Of a stretch of 64,000 nucleotides of DNA, positions 58,129 to 64,000 are shown piece by piece. The DNA comes from Ceratodon purpureus (taxonomy: Eukaryota > Streptophyta > Bryopsida > Pseudoditrichales > Ditrichaceae): positions 21,938,865 through 22,002,864 of the forward strand of contig CM026421.1 in NCBI GenBank assembly GCA_014871385.1. Reading direction: 5' to 3'. The translations under genes were made by a program, and so were the position numbers. The notes beneath the pieces are model-generated. The model was not told the origin of the DNA. It did not search any database and was given only the letters and a program-made list of their open reading frames with translations. Each line of letters starts with the position of its first letter. The first letter of the stretch is position 1.

Positions 58129-60553
58129 ATGGTTTCCGAAGGATGGCTCGACAAGGCGAAGGTTCATGTGGCCATGATCCTGGGGGGCGCTGGCTATGGT
58201 GGATACAACGTTCTCACCAAGATCTCGCTGTCTGGAGGTGTCGACCCTTTCGTCTTCTCCACGTACCGCGATGGAATTGGCTGCATCGCCCTGTTCCTTT
58301 ATGCTGTATATTTTGAAAGGTGAGATGCATCGTTGGCTTGTTCTGTTATCCGTCATAGCCATGGATTGATGAGTTTTTGGGAATGCTTGCTTTGAATGCA
58401 GAGTTTTCTGTTTTCGATCAGATCGGCGGTCACGTTGCAGCTGGGAAGTAGGAGTTTTTCTTTTTCCATGTAGTTTTCATGTGATGGTTATTAGTTGTGG
58501 ACTCGCAATGCTGAAATGGGATTTTGAACGCCAGGCAGCATTGGCGAAAGATGTCGCTCGAAGTTGCAGGTCTCATCCTTGCGATGGCAATTGTTGGGTA
58601 CGTCATCTATATCTTCGCCTTTCAAACCCTATAGATTATGTGAGGTTCCTTCGGTAGTTGAGGCTTCACGTGCCGCGGAGAAATTCTGACATAAGGTGAG
58701 AACGAATTCCTTCTCTGAGGACTGTGATACGTGACGAAAAGCTTTCAGCCCAGCCCTGCCCTGGCGAGTACTATGTTGACTGAGTACTTGAGAGGAAGGC
58801 AATAGCTTGTGTTAGTCTGAGCTTCAAGAGTAGGAGGTTTGCATTATTCACTTACGGAGATGATTCAATGCTAGTTTCTTTACGAATTGGTACTTTGCTG
58901 AGTATTTTGTTGAATGCTGCAGAGTGTACTTGCAGCAGACACTTTTCCTGTATGGATTGCAGTATACAAACGTGGTTTTTGCCTCTCTTGTGATGAACTG
59001 CATTCCAGTATGGGCATTCCTCATCGCAGCGATCTTTGGGTAAGTCTTACAGTCTTCTCGGCCTCGTCTTCTTTGTTCTAGAATTCTTAGGGTTAACCCT
59101 GGCAATTAAGCACCACCTTACTGTTCACGGTTTTAGTTGGGTTTCAATGAGTCTGTGATGTTGTTGCAATTCAGGATAGAGGAAGTTGCTTTCAACAGAA
59201 GAGATGGGCAAGCCAAGGTGCTGGGCATCGTGTTATGTGTTTCTGGGGCTACCATTCTGACCCTGTACAAGGGCCCTGCAATATTTGGAGATCCAACATC
59301 CGTGTCTCCGCTTCCTGGAACTACCGTGTCTCTTGGTGATTTCCTCTCAGTTCTGCAAGGGTGGGAGATCGACCGATGGAGGCTTGGTGCACTCTGCCTA
59401 ATTTCCAATAGCTTCTTGTCCGGTGTATTCGTCAACCTCCAGGTAACTCACAACTCTGGACACCAGTGTACCTTAAACATGTGTTTCGGGATGTGTATCA
59501 ATTGGAGTTGTCTGCTACCCAATTGTAAGCATGTCTGTTATGCATATCAAACGTGAAACGGATCAGGTTTGCTATGAGCTAGGAATTCTGATTGTTTTTC
59601 ACCATGTCACATCATTCGTTATGTTTGATGTGGTAACTATTGCAGGTTCCAGCACTGAAAAGATTCCCTGCTTCATTCACACTGATGTCCATTGTGACTC
59701 TGGTAGGAGGCATCATGCTAGCAACCACTGCTTTCTTCAGGGTGAAATTAGAGCCCTCGAAGTGGATTCTTCCCCCTGGACCAGACCTAATTGCAGCCAT
59801 ATATGCTGTAAGCCACTTGCAGCAATGGGTTGTTTCTTCGTACAGCTCATGTCTGAGCTATTCTATGCATGGGCGACATATAACATTTCGATTCTTTCAA
59901 ATGTTAGAATTGAACCATATAATACGGCACATATCTCTGCTGCTAGCTTTTCAAGTACAGTTGTGATCTGCAGGGACTAGTGGCGTCAGGCATGTGCCTC
60001 TTTTTGCACTGCTGGTCGAATCACAAATGTGGTCCAGTTTTTGTTGCGGCCTATTCTCCGATGCAGCCCATTTTCTCCACTTTTTTTGGCATCCTCTTCC
60101 TCGGAGATGCGTTCTACTTTGGAAGGTAAGATCCGGTCATTTCGATGCATTTGCTTCATGAATGGATGCTCTAAAGTTACGCATTTTCGTTCTTGTAAGT
60201 GGAGCCGTGGAGAACTATGGACGGAGTAAACTTCTGGTTTCTAGAGTTTGCTTCAATTCTGCCTTCGTATTTCTAAACTGAGCCAAAATACGTTTATGTT
60301 GGTTGCGGCTCGTAGGCAGAGCCAATAGTACAAAAATATGACACATTATTACGCAATCTAACTTTAAACTTCACGTGGTCGTGGCAGTGTACTCGGTGCT
60401 ACTTCAATCCTCACTGGTCTATTTCTTGTAGTTTGGGGTATTCAAGAAAATCTACGTTTGAAAACTCTTTCACTTCAAATTCCGACTCGTGAGAAACGCA
60501 CTGTAGATGCTATGCAGCCAGCCTCCCTCTTGATCGAGCCATTACTTTCGTAA
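58129..60553 (+). CDS. WAT1-related (EamA/DMT-type) transporter
   Basis: Seven exons, 58129-58319, 58535-58597, 58923-59039, 59175-59442, 59646-59807, 59974-60125 and 60388-60553, join to 372 aa. Ten membrane spans in two EamA halves are visible: the first from MILGGAGYGGYNVLTKISLS through YGLQYTNVVFASLVMNCIPV and VLGIVLCVSGATILTLYKGP; the second from ASFTLMSIVTLVGGIML through GPVFVAAYSPMQPIFSTFFG and ATSILTGLFLVVWGI. These are the landmark motifs and length of plant WAT1/UMAMIT proteins, which carry auxin or amino acids across tonoplast or plasma membrane. Substrate is not readable. The ATG 58129 fits the family N-terminus. All donors are GT and acceptors AG with consistent phases. Confidence 0.93.
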
Positions 60554-61807
60554 GAAGGCCGCTTTGATGAAATCTGTTTGGCATTGCATTATTTTGTGTT
60601 TTTTCAAGTTGTTTGTTTTGACATTGATTCTGCAGTGAGCACCATGTTTTCTGAACTTTGTTGATTAAAAAGAAAATCTCTTGTTTGAACTGATTGCTTT
60701 AGAGTTAGGTTACTTGAATGTTGCGAAAACGACTTGCTGTGGTGATCACATGCTTGGCCTAACGCTCATTGCTTGTTGCTGCAACAGGTAATTTCATATT
60801 TCATTCAGCACCTGAAGAAAACCTTCACCGCCTGAAACATTCTGGTTTTCCACATTCATGGCAAATCTGTATTTGTAATTTATTTCTGTATATCTGACAG
60901 AACAAGAAAACACCAGTAAGTTTGAGGCTAACCTTCGAGGACAGAATCCACAAGGAAACCGAGGAAATTGGCTACTTCGCGAGGGTGACCATTTGTTGTG
61001 ATTCAAAGAACACACATCAGTACAGGTAGTTGCCACGTTTGACGATTTTCTGTCTGTACAGTACATACTTGGAAACTTCAGAGTCAATCGAAATGTCTTA
61101 ACTATGCTTCTTAATATCAATGTATTACGACGTACTTCGACGTGTTAGGGATGGTGGAGTGGATTAGAACGACGATGATGCATGGTATAATGACTACTGC
61201 CAGCTTCTTTCCACTTCCACCTTCCTTATGACGCAACTTTATTTTACAGTACTTATCTAAATAAAGGACACAACCACTCAATCGATTACAGCTAGAAATT
61301 TTAAATCATCTGATACAGGTTCAGGTGTGATGTTTGGTGATCATCAAGTTTGTCAAAGACGACATCTCATCTTCTTTCACTCACAAACTTTGTAGTTATG
61401 GACAACTACACTGGATAACTACCTCCAGCAATCCCCAAGATATGCCTCAAAAAGTGACTGCTCGTGAAAGACGACAATCAGATTTTCTAAAAGCCGATCA
61501 CATGGCGAATAGTCTCTACTATTTTCTTATTCTTTTTTTGGCACAAACAAAAATAGCCTTCTATTGCAAGAGTGAAACCTATACAAGGCAAGGCCATTTC
61601 AATTTATGGATCAATAGATCCTAACCAAGGGAAGATGCAGTGTTCAATATGACCACCAGTTCATTTGCGGTGGATACCTAACACTGACTAAGAGACTACA
61701 TGAAATAGTTTTCATTTTTGAGCACCTGAAGGCCTTCTATGTCAAATGCGGTACTAAGTATTAAGAGCAACATGGACTATCTACATATCCATGTTCATGG
61801 TGGTTTC
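60554..61807. other. 3' spacer, nothing recognised
   Basis: Convergent 3' ends of the WAT1-related gene and the truncated membrane-protein paralog. No coding sequence or repeat with defined ends. Confidence 0.45.
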
Positions 61808-62382
61808 TTAGGTAGCACTATCTCCACCAAACTCCTGATTCATGTTATTCTTTTTATTACCCTTATAAACAAAGGGAAAGAGAAGACAAGGAAGAATGCT
61901 AAAAGCTACACTTATTGTCACATACGCAATAAATTCGTAGCAACTCATGTAATTCCAGTAACTCGTAGATTGTGGGCAAGGAGAATCACCGAAGAATGAG
62001 ACTGACATTATTAAAACTATCAGGTCTGGTAGCATGTTCATTCCAATCGCAAGGCCAAGACGTGCCCACAGTCTAGAGCGCTCATTGCTGTTTTCAGTTC
62101 TCTCAATAACTGGATATAGAGGTCCAATAGTTGCACACATGTATGAGGAAACAAGAATGCTCATCTGGGTTGTCGGTGAACACGTCCTTTCTCCCTTAAG
62201 TAAATGAACCATTAGACCGTTGACATAAGAGAGAACACCTATTCCCACAACAAAATAAACTGTCATGATATCTAATATATAAATAGGGCCCGGCGACTCT
62301 ATGATCGGGCCATACCCATAAGGTGAGATTATATATATCACGGCAGCGAACCGAAGTAGGAGAGCGCCAATAGTGTAGATGC
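61808..62382 (-). pseudogene. Truncated paralog of the multi-pass membrane protein (last exon)
   Basis: This exon starts at an acceptor equivalent to the one at 55327 (GCAG|GC, same phase) and ends at the stop 61808-61810, giving about 190 aa. It matches the last exon of the gene at 54.7-56.6 kb along its length: IYTIGALLLRFAAV, a conserved 'ASYICATIGPLYP'-type segment (here VSSYMCATIGPLYPVIE), ARLGLAIGMNMLPDLIVLIM, CYEFIAYVTISVAFSILPCL. Part of the upstream intron is also alignable. The preceding exons are absent in the window because a copia element begins at 62524. The gene may continue beyond the element, outside the window. Confidence 0.75.
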
Positions 62383-62523
62383 CTGCAGTACATCCATGGC
62401 CATCAACACATCTACGTCAATCATCAATTAGCTCTAATTTAAACCATTAAATTGCAAAACGTTCTAAGAAGTTTTAGTATGGAATCTTGCAGGTGTGGAG
62501 ACCGATGTGGAATATCTGAATTT

Positions 62524-62780
62524 TGTTGCTGATCGTGAGATTAGTAAGATCAATAAGCCAGATAATTATTTTGTGCCAATGCTTGGGCATATATACAGGG
62601 GGCTCCGCCCATGACTGGAAGCCATAACGTCAAGCTGTAACTGAACTGCTTAGTGGTGTTTAAGAGCCACTAACAACAATTACCATCTGGCCGTTATCCT
62701 CTACTGCTATTGGTACCGTCCTTGTAGTAACTGCATGGGCCGGTGACCATACAGAGTCAGGTGAACATTCATCGTTAACA
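62524..62780 (-). repeat. Copia 3' LTR (257 bp)
   Basis: Bounded by TGTT...AACA termini (TG/CA rule) and preceded directly by the polypurine tract. It contains TGTATATATGCC on the minus strand at 62587-62598, a TATA box in the correct orientation. The left edge is supported by where alignment to the paralogous intron at about 55.4 kb breaks off. Confidence 0.75.
62587..62598 (-). promoter_or_regulatory. TATA box in the copia LTR
   Basis: TGTATATATGCC on the minus strand, inside the LTR and in the direction of transcription of the element. In a 3' LTR it could drive transcripts outward into the truncated membrane-protein exon. Confidence 0.55.
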
Positions 62781-62861
62781 CCCTCCCTCGCTCTAGACAG
62801 CCTTGTCTTGAGCGCTTCATGATTTTATTGGTCACCATGTCTGATTGTGTTGAAACGTTAT

Positions 62862-63995
62862 CTACTTTCCTTGTCTCTCAATCTTTACTAGCCCTAACTG
62901 TCCTCTTAGCCTTTCAAAAGCTGTTCTTCCAAGTGCTTTTGTCAGGATGTCCGCAAGTTGTTCATTTGTAGGAACATAGTCTAAGTTTATTTCTCCTGAT
63001 AGAATTTTCTCACGAATGAAGTGATGTCTCACCTCTATGTGCTTCGTCCGGCCGTGATAGACAGGGTTGTGAGCTAAGTTCAAACTCCCTTGGTTGTCAC
63101 CGTGGATTGCTGTTGGAGCTTGCTGGTCTAGTGCATGGATTTCGCTGAGGAGTCGCCTCAGCCATATCGCTTCCTTCGTGCCCTCCGTTACAGCCATATA
63201 TTCTGATTCCGTTGATGATAGCGCAACTGTGGGTTGCTTACGACTGTTCCAGGTTATTGGCGTACTTCCCAAGAAAAATACATACCCAGTAGTCGATTTC
63301 CTGTCGTGGGTGTCTGCCGCCCAATCTGCATCGGTGAAGCCACATAGTGTGCTTTCCTCCCCTCGCCGATATAACAATGCAAAATCGACTGTGCCTTTCA
63401 AGTATCGATATATGTGCTTGACAGCCTGCTCATGCGGAATTTGGGGTTGAGTCATGAATCGGCTGACCACGCTGACGGCAAATGCGATGTCCAGCCGAGT
63501 GTGGGTCAGAAAAATTAATTTGCCAACCATCCTTTGGTACTTGGCAATATCAGCAAGTGGAGCTTGCATATCTGGGAGCAGCTTCAATTTTTCCTGCATG
63601 GGGGTGGCCACAGGTTTGCAGCCAGCCAAGCCAAATTCATCAAGCATTTCTTGAATGTACAGGCGTTGCGTGACCAAGATACCCTCAGGTTGGAATAAGA
63701 ATTCCAGGCCCAAAGAGTACGAAAGCAAGCCCAGATCAGACATCTCAAAGGCACGTTGAATCTCAGCTCGGATGTAAGCAATATGGGTGTCGTTATTCCC
63801 AGTCAGGTAGACATCGTCAACATACAGGATCAGCAAAGTGATCTTCTCGTTCTCCTCATGAAAGTACAGGTTGTAGTCGGCTTTGGATTTCGTCAAACCT
63901 TGACTCACTAAGTAGCTGTCAACTTTGGTATACCATGCTCTCGGTGCCTGTTTCAGCCCATACAAGGCTTTCTTAAGTTTGCAGGCAAGGTGCAA
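62862..63995 (-). CDS. Copia polyprotein, reverse transcriptase end and RNase H (partial)
   Basis: 377 codons open to the window edge. Reverse transcriptase of the copia type (RVT_2): LKKALYGLKQAPRAWY, then the catalytic YVDDVYLTG, then KPVATPM and LTHTRLDIAFAVSVVSRFM linker motifs. RNase H follows with GFTDADWA, ALSSTESEYMA and IHGDNQGSLNLA holding the acidic residues. It ends at the stop 62862-62864. No stop or frameshift is seen in this part, so the element may be young. Gag, protease and integrase would lie beyond the window. Confidence 0.93.
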   Translation of the reverse strand: MHLACKLKKALYGLKQAPRAWYTKVDSYLVSQGLTKSKADYNLYFHEENEKITLLILYVDDVYLTGNNDTHIAYIRAEIQRAFEMSDLGLLSYSLGLEFLFQPEGILVTQRLYIQEMLDEFGLAGCKPVATPMQEKLKLLPDMQAPLADIAKYQRMVGKLIFLTHTRLDIAFAVSVVSRFMTQPQIPHEQAVKHIYRYLKGTVDFALLYRRGEESTLCGFTDADWAADTHDRKSTTGYVFFLGSTPITWNSRKQPTVALSSTESEYMAVTEGTKEAIWLRRLLSEIHALDQQAPTAIHGDNQGSLNLAHNPVYHGRTKHIEVRHHFIREKILSGEINLDYVPTNEQLADILTKALGRTAFERLRGQLGLVKIERQGK

Positions 63996-64000
63996 ATCAG

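Larger units (their letters stand above)
62524..64000 (-). mobile_element. Ty1/copia LTR retrotransposon, 3' part (runs off the edge)
   Basis: On the minus strand the polyprotein end is followed by untranslated sequence, a polypurine tract (AGAGCGAGGGAGGG, 62781-62794) and an LTR starting TGTTAACG and ending in GCAACA. The element extends past the right edge, so the other LTR and the second copy of the target duplication are not visible. It is inserted in the intron upstream of the 61808-62382 exon, in the same orientation. Confidence 0.88.

Noticed and set aside
63094..63654. Plus-strand ORFs over the copia element
   Set aside because: Antisense of reverse transcriptase and RNase H coding sequence.
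1..64000. tRNA, rRNA or snRNA genes
   Set aside because: No cloverleaf, conserved rRNA block or snRNA promoter element was recognised by eye; a covariance-model scan was not possible here.

Overview
This is a nuclear window from a land plant, probably a non-seed plant such as a moss, liverwort or lycophyte. It carries spliced genes of plant families (a PL1 pectate lyase, a WAT1-type EamA transporter, a Gfo/Idh/MocA oxidoreductase, a SET-domain protein), a Ty1/copia retrotransposon and several plant-type DNA transposons. The lineage is inference only. Exon models were built by hand from GT/AG sites, reading-frame phase and family motifs.

Layout. 1-16 kb is an accessory, gene-like region with few recognisable families: diverged repeats around a TTGTCGGATCCGACAA palindrome, a broken SWIM zinc-finger gene, an F-box-like remnant, two unrecognised ORF loci, and a minus-strand 12-exon gene at 6.7-11.1 kb. 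In that gene every splice phase closes into a ~1057-residue protein with a ParB-like region followed by a bacterial-type N4/N6 DNA-methyltransferase-like region. This is the most unusual item in the window. 16.4-20.1 kb is AT-rich with nothing recognisable except a coiled-coil remnant.

20.1-33.1 kb is a nest of DNA transposons: a Stowaway-like MITE, a 5.8-kb pogo/Tigger-like element with TA target duplication, a second decayed Tigger-like transposase, an Ulp1-like protease fragment, one TA-flanked MITE and four TTAA-flanked piggyBac-like non-autonomous elements. One of the four sits inside the first Tigger transposase, at a point where its removal leaves an uninterrupted reading frame across the junction.

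34.5-62.4 kb is the host gene block: an intronless oxidoreductase (+), a three-finger C2H2 gene (-) with a decayed tandem copy upstream, a small single-pass, probably plastid-targeted protein (+), a SET-domain protein (+), a pectate lyase (+), a multi-pass membrane protein (-), a WAT1-related transporter (+) and a truncated paralog of the membrane protein (-). The paralog is cut by a copia element that runs off the right edge (62.5-64 kb). The host genes look independently transcribed; no operon-like or pathway clustering is evident.
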